A DNA stretch of 64,000 nt from Clostridium_AM sp963780135 (GCA_963780135.1 CAWAAR010000003.1:496001-560000); one strand, 5' to 3'; counted from the first letter of the stretch, positions 53,687 to 62,040 are shown. Numbers and translations are program-made. The notes: generated by a model from the letters alone, not told the origin.

Positions 53687-54288
53687 AAAAATTAATAGTA
53701 GCAAGTAATAATGAACATAAAATACTAGAAATTAAAGAGATACTTTCAAAATATTCTATAGAAGTGTTGAGTCTTAAAGAAGCAGGAATAAATATTGATG
53801 TAGAAGAAAATGGAACCACATTTATAGATAATGCCTATAAAAAAGCTAGTGAGATATATAATATTTTGGAGAATGCAATGGTATTAGCTGATGACTCAGG
53901 ACTCATGGTAGAGTGTCTCGATGGAGCGCCAGGGGTCTATTCAGCAAGGTTTGCAGGGGAACATGGGAACTATGAAAAAAATAATAAGAAACTATTAGAT
54001 TTATTAAAAGAAAATAAAGATGAAGATAAAAAAGCTAAATTTGTATGTGCAATGGTATTAATATTAGATAAGGACACAGTTATAAAAGTACAAGGAGAAA
54101 TAGAAGGACAAATAATTAATGAAGAAAGAGGAACAAATGGATTTGGATATGATCCAATATTTTATATACCAAAATATAAAATGACTTTTGCTCAGATGGA
54201 TTCTAATTTAAAGAACTCTATAAGCCATAGAGCTAATGCTTTAAATAAACTGGAGGGTGAAATTAAAAATCTTCTGGGGGAGGAGTGA
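53683..54288 (+). CDS. rdgB: XTP/dITP pyrophosphatase (RdgB/HAM1)
   Basis: The 201-residue enzyme begins with KKLIVASNNEHKILEIKEIL (the SNN-x2-K motif), has LADDSGLMVECLDGAPGVYSAR and GTNGFGYDPIF, and ends with SHRANAL. It removes non-canonical purine triphosphates from the pool. ATG 53683 overlaps the rph stop. Normal length and all motifs are present. Confidence 0.96.
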   Translation: MKKLIVASNNEHKILEIKEILSKYSIEVLSLKEAGINIDVEENGTTFIDNAYKKASEIYNILENAMVLADDSGLMVECLDGAPGVYSARFAGEHGNYEKNNKKLLDLLKENKDEDKKAKFVCAMVLILDKDTVIKVQGEIEGQIINEERGTNGFGYDPIFYIPKYKMTFAQMDSNLKNSISHRANALNKLEGEIKNLLGEE

Positions 54289-54291
54289 AAA

Positions 54292-54762
54292 TTGATAATA
54301 GGTGTAATAAGCGATACTCATAGGTATATATGGGTTATTGAAAATGCTATGAAAAAACTAGAGGGAGTAGATATACTTATACATTTAGGTGATAATGTAC
54401 AGGATATTAAGGAAATACGAAAGTATTATAATGGAGAAATTATAAATGTTAAAGGAAATTGCGATTTTGCAGTAGATGTACCTAGTGAAAAGGTAGAAGT
54501 TATTGCAGGTAAAAAAGTATTTATAACTCATGGTCATAGATACGATGTAAAATATGATTTATCAAGAATAAGATACAAAGCATTAGAGGTAGGAGCAGAT
54601 ATAGTTCTTTTTGGACATACACATGTTTCTCAAATTGCATATGAAGATGGTATATGGTTTGTAAATCCGGGAAGCCCTGCTGTACCAAGGGATGGCTTCA
54701 GCAGTGTAGCTATAATAAAAGTGGAAAATGGAAAGGTTAATCCTAGTATAAAAGGGATTTAA
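54292..54762 (+). CDS. YfcE/MJ0936-family metallophosphoesterase
   Basis: The 156-residue protein has the five metal-binding blocks of calcineurin-like phosphoesterases: ISDTHR, HLGDNVQD, VKGNCD, THGHRYD and FGHTHVSQ. It hydrolyses phosphodiesters with divalent metals; the substrate is unknown. The start is TTG 54292 behind GGGGGAGGAG, three bases after the rdgB stop, so it is in the same operon. Confidence 0.92.
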   Translation: MIIGVISDTHRYIWVIENAMKKLEGVDILIHLGDNVQDIKEIRKYYNGEIINVKGNCDFAVDVPSEKVEVIAGKKVFITHGHRYDVKYDLSRIRYKALEVGADIVLFGHTHVSQIAYEDGIWFVNPGSPAVPRDGFSSVAIIKVENGKVNPSIKGI

Positions 54763-54794
54763 ATAAAAAAAATAAAAAAGTTTTAAAAAATGTA

Positions 54795-54823
54795 TTGACG
54801 GATTTAAATATATCGTGTAGAAT
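54795..54823 (+). promoter_or_regulatory. Promoter of the tRNA array
   Basis: TTGACG (54795-54800), 17-base spacer, TAGAAT (54818-54823), 60 bases before the first tRNA. Confidence 0.75.
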
Positions 54824-54884
54824 AATCTATGTTGTCGGGAGTTAATTAAAACTTCTAAAACGGTTCAGAAAACATTCTGAAAGT

Positions 54885-54960
54885 CGGGGTGTAGCGCAGA
54901 TGGGAGCGCGCGTGGTTTGGGACCATGAGGTCGCAGGTTCAATCCCTGTCACCCCGACCA
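54885..54960 (+). tRNA. tRNA-Pro (TGG), copy 1
   Basis: Full cloverleaf with CCA encoded; loop TTTGGGA holds anticodon TGG; first of three identical Pro copies in the array. Confidence 0.97.
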
Positions 54961-54988
54961 ATAATAAAAAGTATTGAAATTAGAATAT

Positions 54989-55064
54989 CGGGGTGTAGCG
55001 CAGATGGGAGCGCGCGTGGTTTGGGACCATGAGGTCGCAGGTTCAATCCCTGTCACCCCGACCA
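54989..55064 (+). tRNA. tRNA-Pro (TGG), copy 2
   Basis: Identical in sequence to copy 1, 28 bases after it. Confidence 0.97.
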
Positions 55065-55110
55065 GGAAGCTCAATAAGAGATTCCAAAAGATAAATTAAT
55101 ATTTAATTAT

Positions 55111-55184
55111 GCGGGTGTAACTCAGTGGTAGAGTGCTAGCCTTCCAAGCTAGTTACGAGGGTTCGATTCCCTTCACCCGCTCCA
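55111..55184 (+). tRNA. tRNA-Gly (TCC), copy 1
   Basis: Acceptor GCGGGTG/CACCCGC, anticodon TCC in CTTCCAA, normal TTC in the T loop, CCA encoded. Confidence 0.97.
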
Positions 55185-55190
55185 GGATAT

Positions 55191-55267
55191 GCGTTTTTAG
55201 CTCAGTTGGATAGAGCAACGGCCTTCTAAGCCGTGTGCCAGGGGTTCGAATCCCTTAAGACGCACCA
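55191..55267 (+). tRNA. tRNA-Arg (TCT), copy 1
   Basis: Acceptor GCGTTTT/AAGACGC with one G-T pair, anticodon TCT in CTTCTAA, CCA encoded. Confidence 0.97.
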
Positions 55268-55273
55268 AATTGC

Positions 55274-55350
55274 GGTGGACGTAGTTCAGTTGGTAGAGCG
55301 CCAGATTGTGGTTCTGGTTGTCGAGGGTTCGAGTCCCTTCGTTCACCCCA
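55274..55350 (+). tRNA. tRNA-His (GTG), copy 1
   Basis: Acceptor includes the extra G at position -1 opposite discriminator C; anticodon GTG in TTGTGGT; CCA encoded. Confidence 0.96.
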
Positions 55351-55357
55351 AAGCTTA

Positions 55358-55432
55358 TGGGGTGTCGCCAAGCGGTAAGGCATAGCACTTTGACTGCTAC
55401 ATGCGTAGGTTCAAATCCTGCCATCCCAGCCA
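55358..55432 (+). tRNA. tRNA-Gln (TTG)
   Basis: Acceptor TGGGGTG/CATCCCA; anticodon TTG in CTTTGAC; CCA encoded. It is the only Gln copy; the second block of the array lacks it. Confidence 0.96.
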
Positions 55433-55435
55433 TAT

Positions 55436-55511
55436 GGTTTACTAGCTCAGTTGGTAGAGCACATGACTTTTAATCATGTTGTCCGGGGTTCGATTCCCCG
55501 GTAAGCCACCA
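55436..55511 (+). tRNA. tRNA-Lys (TTT), copy 1
   Basis: Anticodon TTT in CTTTTAA; acceptor GGTTTAC/GTAAGCC; CCA encoded. Confidence 0.97.
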
Positions 55512-55581
55512 AAATGGACAATAGATGTTTTAACAAAAAGTTAACAACAAAAATGTCTATATATTTACAAACTTAATACAT

Positions 55582-55666
55582 GCAGGTGTGGCGGAATTGG
55601 CAGACGCACTAGACTTAGGATCTAGCGCCTAACGGTGTATGGGTTCGACTCCCTTCACCTGCACCA
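55582..55666 (+). tRNA. tRNA-Leu (TAG), copy 1
   Basis: 85 bases with a long variable arm; anticodon TAG in CTTAGGA; CCA encoded. Confidence 0.97.
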
Positions 55667-55706
55667 TTACCAATTTTAGATTGGATATAACATAGTTTTG
55701 TATTAT

Positions 55707-55781
55707 GCGGGAGTGGCTCAGTGGTAGAGCGTCACCTTGCCAAGGTGAACGTCGCGAGTTCGAATCTCGTCTTCCGCTCCA
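55707..55781 (+). tRNA. tRNA-Gly (GCC), copy 1
   Basis: Anticodon GCC in TTGCCAA; CCA encoded. The spacer before it is nearly identical to that before copy 2. Confidence 0.97.
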
Positions 55782-55787
55782 ATGTAT

Positions 55788-55861
55788 GCGGGTGTAACTC
55801 AGTGGTAGAGTGCTAGCCTTCCAAGCTAGTTATGAGGGTCCGATTCCCTTCACCCGCTCCA
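55788..55861 (+). tRNA. tRNA-Gly (TCC), copy 2, T-loop variant
   Basis: As copy 1 but the T loop reads TCCGATT instead of TTCGATT, so the invariant T55 is C. Everything else is intact. Confidence 0.95.
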
Positions 55862-55867
55862 TAATAT

Positions 55868-55944
55868 GCGTTTTTAGCTCAGTTGGATAGAGCAACGGCC
55901 TTCTAAGCCGTGTGCCAGGGGTTCGAATCCCTTAAGACGCACCA
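55868..55944 (+). tRNA. tRNA-Arg (TCT), copy 2
   Basis: Identical to copy 1. Confidence 0.97.
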
Positions 55945-55949
55945 TAATT

Positions 55950-56025
55950 GTGCCATTAGCTCAGTTGGTAGAGCACCTGACTCTTAATCAGGGTGCCCAG
56001 GGTTCGAATCCCTGATGGCGCACCA
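55950..56025 (+). tRNA. tRNA-Lys (CTT), copy 1
   Basis: Anticodon CTT in CTCTTAA; acceptor GTGCCAT/ATGGCGC; CCA encoded. Confidence 0.96.
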
Positions 56026-56029
56026 TAAC

Positions 56030-56105
56030 CGGGGTGTAGCGCAGATGGGAGCGCGCGTGGTTTGGGACCATGAGGTCGCAGGTTCAATCCCTGTCACCCC
56101 GACCA
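56030..56105 (+). tRNA. tRNA-Pro (TGG), copy 3
   Basis: Identical to copies 1 and 2; begins the second block of the array. Confidence 0.97.
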
Positions 56106-56122
56106 TTTTAAAAAGACATAGT

Positions 56123-56196
56123 GCGGGTGTAACTCAGTGGTAGAGTGCTAGCCTTCCAAGCTAGTTATGAGGGTTCGATTCCCTTCACCCGCTCCA
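56123..56196 (+). tRNA. tRNA-Gly (TCC), copy 3
   Basis: Anticodon TCC; normal T loop TTCGATT. Confidence 0.97.
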
Positions 56197-56204
56197 TAAT
56201 ATAT

Positions 56205-56281
56205 GCGTTTTTAGCTCAGTTGGATAGAGCAACGGCCTTCTAAGCCGTGTGCCAGGGGTTCGAATCCCTTAAGACGCACCA
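56205..56281 (+). tRNA. tRNA-Arg (TCT), copy 3
   Basis: Identical to copies 1 and 2. Confidence 0.97.
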
Positions 56282-56288
56282 CATATTT

Positions 56289-56364
56289 GTGCTATTAGCT
56301 CAGTTGGTAGAGCACCTGACTCTTAATCAGGGTGCCCAGGGTTCGAATCCCTGATGGCGCACCA
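56289..56364 (+). tRNA. tRNA-Lys (CTT), copy 2
   Basis: Differs from copy 1 in the acceptor stem (GTGCTAT for GTGCCAT), which changes one C-G pair to T-G; otherwise intact. Confidence 0.95.
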
Positions 56365-56370
56365 TTTTAT

Positions 56371-56447
56371 GGTGGACGTAGTTCAGTTGGTAGAGCGCCA
56401 GATTGTGGTTCTGGTTGTCGAGGGTTCGAGCCCCTTCGTTCACCCCA
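56371..56447 (+). tRNA. tRNA-His (GTG), copy 2
   Basis: As copy 1 with one change next to the T stem (GAGCCCC for GAGTCCC). Confidence 0.95.
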
Positions 56448-56461
56448 TTTATAATAAGTAT

Positions 56462-56537
56462 GGTTTACTAGCTCAGTTGGTAGAGCACATGACTTTTAAT
56501 CATGTTGTCCGGGGTTCGATTCCCCGGTAAGCCACCA
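56462..56537 (+). tRNA. tRNA-Lys (TTT), copy 2
   Basis: Identical to copy 1. Confidence 0.97.
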
Positions 56538-56590
56538 AAATAGACATCCTTAATTTTAAGGATGTCTATAATATACAAATTTTGATACAT

Positions 56591-56675
56591 GCAGGTGTGG
56601 CGGAATTGGCAGACGCACTAGACTTAGGATCTAGCGCCTAACGGTGTATGGGTTCGACTCCCTTCACCTGCACCA
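56591..56675 (+). tRNA. tRNA-Leu (TAG), copy 2
   Basis: Identical to copy 1, 85 bases. Confidence 0.97.
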
Positions 56676-56715
56676 TTACTAATTTTAGATTGGATATAAC
56701 ATAGTTTTGTATTAT

Positions 56716-56790
56716 GCGGGAGTGGCTCAGTGGTAGAGCGTCACCTTGCCAAGGTGAACGTCGCGAGTTCGAATCTCGTCTTCCGCTCCA
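56716..56790 (+). tRNA. tRNA-Gly (GCC), copy 2
   Basis: Identical to copy 1, including most of the spacer before it. Confidence 0.97.
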
Positions 56791-56796
56791 ATATAT

Positions 56797-56870
56797 GCGG
56801 GTGTAACTCAGTGGTAGAGTGCTAGCCTTCCAAGCTAGTTATGAGGGTCCGATTCCCTTCACCCGCTCCA
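56797..56870 (+). tRNA. tRNA-Gly (TCC), copy 4, T-loop variant
   Basis: Shares the T55-to-C change of copy 2 (TCCGATT in the T loop), which shows the two came from one ancestor. Confidence 0.95.
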
Positions 56871-56879
56871 TAATAATAT

Positions 56880-56941
56880 GCGTTTTAATCTTGATTAGAT
56901 TTTGAATTAAACTTAGAAGGTTGGAAGTAAGTAAAACGCAC
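56880..56941 (+). pseudogene. Degenerate tRNA-Arg remnant
   Basis: In the first block, Gly (TCC) is followed by Arg (TCT). Here only the acceptor ends remain (GCGTTTT at 56880-56886 and AAAACGCAC at 56933-56941), with an unrelated AT-rich middle and no anticodon arm. The ends pair perfectly, so it may fold as a simple hairpin. Confidence 0.6.
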
Positions 56942-56954
56942 ATATATCCTGTGA

Positions 56955-57031
56955 GCGCCCATAGCTCAGTTGGATAGAGTGATGGACTTCGAATCCAGAG
57001 GCCGCGGGTTCAAATCCTGCTGGGCGCACCA
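56955..57031 (+). tRNA. tRNA-Arg (TCG)
   Basis: Acceptor GCGCCCA/TGGGCGC; anticodon TCG in CTTCGAA, reading CGN codons; CCA encoded. Last of the array. Confidence 0.96.
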
Positions 57032-57080
57032 ATAAGGAAAAGTTAATGATTATAATGTATTGATATAGTAGATAGTATGA

Positions 57081-57112
57081 GTTCATGAGACTTGTAGTGT
57101 CTTTTTTTTAAT
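57081..57112 (+). terminator. Probable terminator of the tRNA array
   Basis: A short stem around AGAC/GTCT followed by eight T, 50-80 bases after the last tRNA. The stem is weak. Confidence 0.5.
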
Positions 57113-57835
57113 ATATAATTAAGATTCTTTAATGATTCTATAGTTATTTAAATGGTGATCTGGTAAAAATCAATATGTTGGTTTATTATGCATAATCATT
57201 TTTAAACATTAGGATTGAATTTTATCCAGCTTTATTTTTTAAAGTTTGTTTGCAAAAAAATAAGATGATATTAATATTAGAGTTTAATTCTCATATTAAT
57301 ATCATCTTATTTTTTTATTTAACTAATACAAAGCCTAAAACCCCTACCTATAAAAGCAATGAGATGTAGCTTTTATGAACTGTATAAATTAGACTTGGAT
57401 TAAGGTTCTAAAGAAAGTACATTTGAAGCATAAATTTCTACATATGCAGTAAAAAAATCAAAAATCACAAAAATTAAATATAAAAAAGTTAAAAATTAAA
57501 TAAAAATTAATTGTAGAAAAGAAATAAATGTGATAAAATATAATCGAAAGTTAAAAGAACAAGAAAATATAGTGTCAAACAAAGTTAAAAAGTTTATAAA
57601 TATTGAAAATCGATAGCAGATTTTTGATGAAAATTTTATATCCGCACACAACATACAATTGTAAACGTTTGATAGAAAGACATAATGCAAAATAATGTAA
57701 AAAAGAAAAATAGACAGTTTTAAGAAAAGCATTAAAAGTCATTTGAAATATTTTATTCAAATATTTATATTGTATGAATGAAAAAATCCAAAATTAAATG
57801 AATAAATTATAAAAATTACTTAGGAGGAATTAATT
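57113..57835. other. Intergenic region before threonine dehydratase, with a free hairpin
   Basis: This 720-base AT-rich stretch has no supported gene. A strong hairpin (AAATAAGATGATATTAATAT and complement, about 57257-57310) with a T-run looks like a terminator but follows no gene. The small open frames on the minus strand lack ribosome binding sites. No T-box is visible before the dehydratase. Confidence 0.5.
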
Positions 57836-59050
57836 ATGGAATTAAATTTAGAAAGAATTAAAAAGGCTCAGGAAAATATTAAAGGGGTAGCAAGAAGAAC
57901 ACCTATGTTTCATACAAGTACTTTCTCAAAACAATGTGATTGCAATTTATACTTAAAGTGTGAAAATAAACAAAAAACTGGTGCTTTTAAATTAAGAGGC
58001 GCATATAATAAATTGGTTAATTTAACAGAAGAAGAAAAGAAAAGAGGCGTAATAGCTTCTTCAGCAGGAAATCATGCACAAGGTGTTGCTTATGCAGCAA
58101 CTCAATTTGGTGTTAAATCAACAATAGTTATGCCATTAACTGCACCACAATCAAAAGTGCAAGCAACAAATGGTTATGGCGCTGAAGTTATACAGGCAGG
58201 TCAAGTATATGATGAATGTTATGCTAAGGCTTTAGAAGTACAAAAAGAAACAGGAGCAACTTTTTTACATCCTTTTAATGATGTAGACGTAATGGCAGGA
58301 CAAGGAACAATAGCTCTTGAAATTTTAGAAGACTTACCAGATGTTGATGTTATAGTAGTTCCAATTGGAGGAGGCGGATTAATAGCTGGTATTGCTACAG
58401 CAGCTAAATCTATAAAACCATCAATAAGAATAGTAGGAGTTCAACCTGAAATAGTAGCATCTACTAAAGTTTCAATGGAAAAAGGAAAAGTTACCACTCT
58501 TCCAGGAGCAAAATCACTAGCTGATGGTATATCTGTTAGTACACCAGGAGAGGAATGCTTTAAATATATTCAAAAATATGTAGATGAAGTAGTTACTATA
58601 AGTGAAGATGAAATAGCTTATGGAATGTTTACAATTATGGAAAGAAATAAATTAATAGTTGAGGGTGCTGGAGCATCACCTTTAGCAGCTCTATTAGCTA
58701 GAAAAATAGATGGAATAAAAGGTAAAAATGTAGTTGCTTTAGTTAGTGGTGGAAATGTTGATATAGCAAATACAGCTAAAATAATAGAAAGAGAACTAAT
58801 TTTATCAAAAAGAAGAATAAGATTTACAGCAGAACTTCAAGATAAAGCAGGAACATTAGGAGCTTTAATATCTGAAATAGGAAAAATGGGAGCAAATGTT
58901 GTTACAGCAAGACAGGATAACAACTGGAATGAAAAAGGTCTTGACTATGCTGATGTATCATTTGAAGTTACAGTTCAGTCTGCAGAACATGGTAAAACTG
59001 TAATAAAGGACTTAAAAGAAAAAGGATATGTAATAGAAATCCATAAATAA
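57836..59050 (+). CDS. ilvA: Threonine dehydratase (threonine ammonia-lyase)
   Basis: The 404-residue PLP enzyme turns threonine into 2-oxobutyrate and ammonia. The PLP lysine lies in KTGAFKLRGAYNKL (about residue 53), with SAGNHAQGVAYAA, the glycine loop PIGGGGLIAG and a C-terminal ACT domain (about 325-404; RIRFTAELQDKAGTLGALIS). The length and single ACT domain suit the short type seen in clostridia (TdcB/IlvA-like), so catabolic use is possible. Start ATG 57836 follows AGGAGG. It stands alone, closed by a terminator. Confidence 0.94.
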   Translation: MELNLERIKKAQENIKGVARRTPMFHTSTFSKQCDCNLYLKCENKQKTGAFKLRGAYNKLVNLTEEEKKRGVIASSAGNHAQGVAYAATQFGVKSTIVMPLTAPQSKVQATNGYGAEVIQAGQVYDECYAKALEVQKETGATFLHPFNDVDVMAGQGTIALEILEDLPDVDVIVVPIGGGGLIAGIATAAKSIKPSIRIVGVQPEIVASTKVSMEKGKVTTLPGAKSLADGISVSTPGEECFKYIQKYVDEVVTISEDEIAYGMFTIMERNKLIVEGAGASPLAALLARKIDGIKGKNVVALVSGGNVDIANTAKIIERELILSKRRIRFTAELQDKAGTLGALISEIGKMGANVVTARQDNNWNEKGLDYADVSFEVTVQSAEHGKTVIKDLKEKGYVIEIHK

Positions 59051-59098
59051 GCTGCATAGAGTAATATCTTCTAATAATTTATAAAAAATTTGTTGAGT

Positions 59099-59126
59099 AA
59101 ATACCAGCCTTTATGGCTGGTATTTA
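59099..59126 (+). terminator. Terminator of threonine dehydratase
   Basis: Arms AAATACCAGCC and GGCTGGTATTT, loop TTTAT. Confidence 0.88.
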
Positions 59127-59497
59127 TTTGTTTAAATAAATATAAAGTCATTCTTATAAGAACTTATTCAAAAGCGTGTCGGCTGTTAGGCACAGCATAA
59201 GAACTCTAAATCGCTGAAGTTCAAGAGTTTTAGTATTTTCCATCTAAAGAAAATTAGAGAACCCAAATTTATAATTTCTGTGATCGATTTTATTCTATAT
59301 AGTGGTAAATTATGGATAGAAGCTATCGGATAAGTTTTTGTTATAGATGTATCAGGTGCTATAAGTAAAATTAATTCTTAATAGTAATTAAGATATGCTA
59401 TTATTAAAATGTGTCGCATCTTTTTTATATTAAGTTAAAATTATGTGCAAAATTTGGTTGAGTAATAAATAATATATGTACATCGGAGGATATAAAG
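59127..59497. other. Intergenic region before the double-cubane operon
   Basis: About 370 bases with no gene. The part 59150-59340 is less AT-rich than its surroundings and has short inverted repeats (AACTCT/AGAGTT at 59195-59235; AACTTAT near 59160 and ATAAGTT near 59330), so it may be the remnant of a small mobile element. The operon promoter should lie at the right end. Confidence 0.4.
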
Positions 59498-60646
59498 ATG
59501 AATGAATTACCAGAACAAATAAATGAATTTGGAGAAAAAAGAAGAAAAGGTTTTATAACTATAAAAAACTTAAAAGATGAAGGAAAGAAAGTAGTAGGAG
59601 TATTTTGTGCTTTCACTCCTAAAGAAGTTATAGCAGCAGCAGGGGCAATACCTATTGGAATATGCGGAACTAGTGAAGAACCAATACCTGATGCAGAAAA
59701 ACATTTACCAAGAAACTTATGCCCTCTTATAAAGTCTAGTTACGGTTTTGCTATAACAGGAAAATGCCCGTATACATACTTTGCAGATTTAATAGTAGGT
59801 GAAACTACTTGTGATGGAAAGAAAAAGATGTATGAAATGCTTGGAAAAATAAAAAATGTGCATGTAATGCAGCTGCCACAGACTACAAAGGATCAAGAAT
59901 CTTATGATTTGTGGAAAAATGAAATCATAAAACTTAAAGAAAAGTTGGAAAAAGAGTTTAAAGTAGAGATAACAGAAGAAAAGTTGAAAGAGGCCATTAA
60001 ACTAAAAAATAGAGAAAGAGAAACTTTAAAGGAATTTTATGAATTAGGTAAAATGACTCCACCACCTGTTGGCGGTATGGATATATTAAAAGTTCTTAGA
60101 GGTGCTGGATTTAGTTATGATAAGGAAGAGGAAATAAAAACTATTAAAGACATGACAAAAAACATTAAAGAATCTTATGAAAAAGGTGAAAGAAAGGTAT
60201 CTAATTCAGCCAAGAGAATATTGGTAACAGGATGCCCTTTAGGAGAAGCTACTGATAAAATAATTAATCTTATCGAAGAAAATGATGGAGTAGTGGTTTG
60301 TTATGAAAATTGTGGAGGAGCTAAAGATATAGGCTTCTTAGTAGATGAAACCATTGATCCTATAGATGCGCTTACAGATAAGTATTTAAACATAGCTTGT
60401 TCTTGCATGACACCAAATGACAATAGAATAAAATTATTATCAGATTTAATGGATGAATATAAGGTAGATGGAGTTATAGATATAATACTTCAAGCATGCC
60501 ATACTTATAATGTAGAAACTTATACAGTTAAAGAATTTGTAATGAAAGAAAAGGATGTGCCTTACTTAAGTATAGAAACTGATTATTCTCAAACAGATAT
60601 AGGACAACTTAAAACTAGAATAGGTGCTTTTATGGAAATGATCTAG
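59498..60646 (+). CDS. Double-cubane-cluster protein / 2-hydroxyacyl-CoA dehydratase family, subunit 1
   Basis: The 382-residue protein belongs to the HgdB/BcrC/YjiM superfamily. Cysteines that can hold iron-sulfur clusters lie in VFCAFTPKEV, GICGTS, NLCPLIKSS, GKCPYTY, ETTCDGKKKMYE, VTGCPLGE, VCYENCGG, ACSCMTPND and QACHTYNVE. The motif GETTCDGKKKMYE and the CPYTYF segment are typical of YjiM and double-cubane-cluster proteins rather than of true 2-hydroxyacyl-CoA dehydratases. Such proteins are reduced by an ATP-driven activase and then reduce small substrates; the natural substrate is not known. Start ATG 59498 after CGGAGG. Confidence 0.85.
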   Translation: MNELPEQINEFGEKRRKGFITIKNLKDEGKKVVGVFCAFTPKEVIAAAGAIPIGICGTSEEPIPDAEKHLPRNLCPLIKSSYGFAITGKCPYTYFADLIVGETTCDGKKKMYEMLGKIKNVHVMQLPQTTKDQESYDLWKNEIIKLKEKLEKEFKVEITEEKLKEAIKLKNRERETLKEFYELGKMTPPPVGGMDILKVLRGAGFSYDKEEEIKTIKDMTKNIKESYEKGERKVSNSAKRILVTGCPLGEATDKIINLIEENDGVVVCYENCGGAKDIGFLVDETIDPIDALTDKYLNIACSCMTPNDNRIKLLSDLMDEYKVDGVIDIILQACHTYNVETYTVKEFVMKEKDVPYLSIETDYSQTDIGQLKTRIGAFMEMI

Positions 60647-60780
60647 TATTTGCAGAATCCAATAATGTTTTTTATAAATAAGAAGGCTACTATAAAATAT
60701 TAAAATAACGTTTACTTAGGTTATTATGTTATTATGAATATAAATATAAAATATTTAAAATGTATTTGGAGGTATTGGTA

Positions 60781-62040
60781 ATGGGAGATTATAGAAAATT
60801 ATGGACAGATCTAGGAGTGGATTTAGAAAAGCATGATAAATTATGTGCTGTATTACCAGAGCTTTATGGTGGTACATATTTAAATCAAGAAAATAGACCA
60901 GAAGGTATGAATTATTTTAATTTTGTTGTTGCAGAAGTGCATGGACTTAGAATACAAGAATTAGATGAACATAGAAAAAAAGGTGGAAAAGTTGTAGGTA
61001 CATTTTGTGTATTTGTTCCAGATGAAGTAATACTGGCAGCTAATGCTATTAGTGTTGGTCTTTGTGCAGGTTCACAATTTTGGGTTGAAGATGGAGAAAA
61101 AGTTTTACCAAGAAATATGTGTCCTCTTATAAAAGCTCTTATGGGAGCTAAAGTAGGTGGTACATGCCCTTATTTCCAATCTTGTGATATTGTAATTGGA
61201 GAAACTACTTGTGATGGAAAGAAAAAGGCTTGGGAAGTATTAAATGAATATGTTCCAGTACATGTTATGGATTTACCACAGATGAAAAGAACTAAAGATT
61301 ATGACATGTGGATGGATGAAATAAAAGATGTTATTGTAAAGATGGAAGAGCTTACAGGTAATAAAATCACTGTAGAAAGCCTTAAAGAGGCTATAAGAAC
61401 AGCTAATGCAAAGAGAAGAGCATTAAAGAGATTATATGATTTAAGAAAACATAAATCAGCACCAATTAGTGGATTAGATTGTCTTTTAATATCTCAAATT
61501 GCTTTTTATGATGATCCACATAGATTTGTTGAAAAGGTAAATGAACTTTGTGACGAATTGGACGAAAGAGTTAAAAATATAAAAGATGATGGAAAAAAGA
61601 GATTAATGATAACAGGAACTCCAATGGCATTACCAAATTGGAAGCTGCATTCAATAATTGAAAGTTTAAATGCTCAAGTAATAGTAGAAGAAACTTGTAC
61701 AGGAACAAGGTATTTTGAAAATGAAGTATCAGAAGAAGGAGATACAATAGAAGCTTTAATTAAAAATTTAGCTGATAGATATTTAAATATAAATTGTGCG
61801 TGTTTTACGCCTAATACAGGAAGAATAGATGATATAATAAAATATTCAAAAGAATATGACATAGATGGTGTAATAGACTTTAACTTGTCTTTCTGTCATA
61901 CTTATGCAGTAGAACACAAAGCTGTTGAGAAAGCATTAAAAGAAAAAAATATACCTGTTATGCATATAGAAACTGATTATTCAACAGAAGATGCAGGTCA
62001 AATAAAGACAAGGGTAGAAGCTTTTCTTGAAATGATTTAA
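60781..62040 (+). CDS. Double-cubane-cluster protein / 2-hydroxyacyl-CoA dehydratase family, subunit 2
   Basis: The 419-residue paralogue of the gene upstream shares the cysteine motifs TFCVFVPDEV, GLCAGS, NMCPLIKA, GTCPYFQSC, ETTCDGKKKAWE, NCACFTPNTGR and SFCHTYAVE. It has a longer N-terminus with a tyrosine-rich stretch. The true start is ATG 60781 (TGGAGG eight bases before); the frame is open from 60760. It probably works with the other subunit and the activase that follows. Paired paralogues of this type differ from the homodimeric double-cubane protein of Carboxydothermus. Confidence 0.85.
   Translation: MGDYRKLWTDLGVDLEKHDKLCAVLPELYGGTYLNQENRPEGMNYFNFVVAEVHGLRIQELDEHRKKGGKVVGTFCVFVPDEVILAANAISVGLCAGSQFWVEDGEKVLPRNMCPLIKALMGAKVGGTCPYFQSCDIVIGETTCDGKKKAWEVLNEYVPVHVMDLPQMKRTKDYDMWMDEIKDVIVKMEELTGNKITVESLKEAIRTANAKRRALKRLYDLRKHKSAPISGLDCLLISQIAFYDDPHRFVEKVNELCDELDERVKNIKDDGKKRLMITGTPMALPNWKLHSIIESLNAQVIVEETCTGTRYFENEVSEEGDTIEALIKNLADRYLNINCACFTPNTGRIDDIIKYSKEYDIDGVIDFNLSFCHTYAVEHKAVEKALKEKNIPVMHIETDYSTEDAGQIKTRVEAFLEMI

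Noticed and set aside
55197..55433. Open frame on the minus strand across tRNA genes
   Set aside because: It is the complement of five tRNA genes and is a well-known false protein.
57496..57760. Overlapping minus-strand frames before threonine dehydratase
   Set aside because: No ribosome binding sites and a composition typical of AT-rich non-coding DNA.
57032..57835. T-box leader before threonine dehydratase
   Set aside because: No conserved T-box sequence or specifier stem was found.
59498..62040. Ordinary (R)-2-hydroxyacyl-CoA dehydratase for amino-acid fermentation
   Set aside because: The GETTCDGKKK motif in both subunits and the lack of CoA-transferase and acyl-CoA dehydrogenase genes fit double-cubane proteins better, though the dehydratase cannot be fully excluded.
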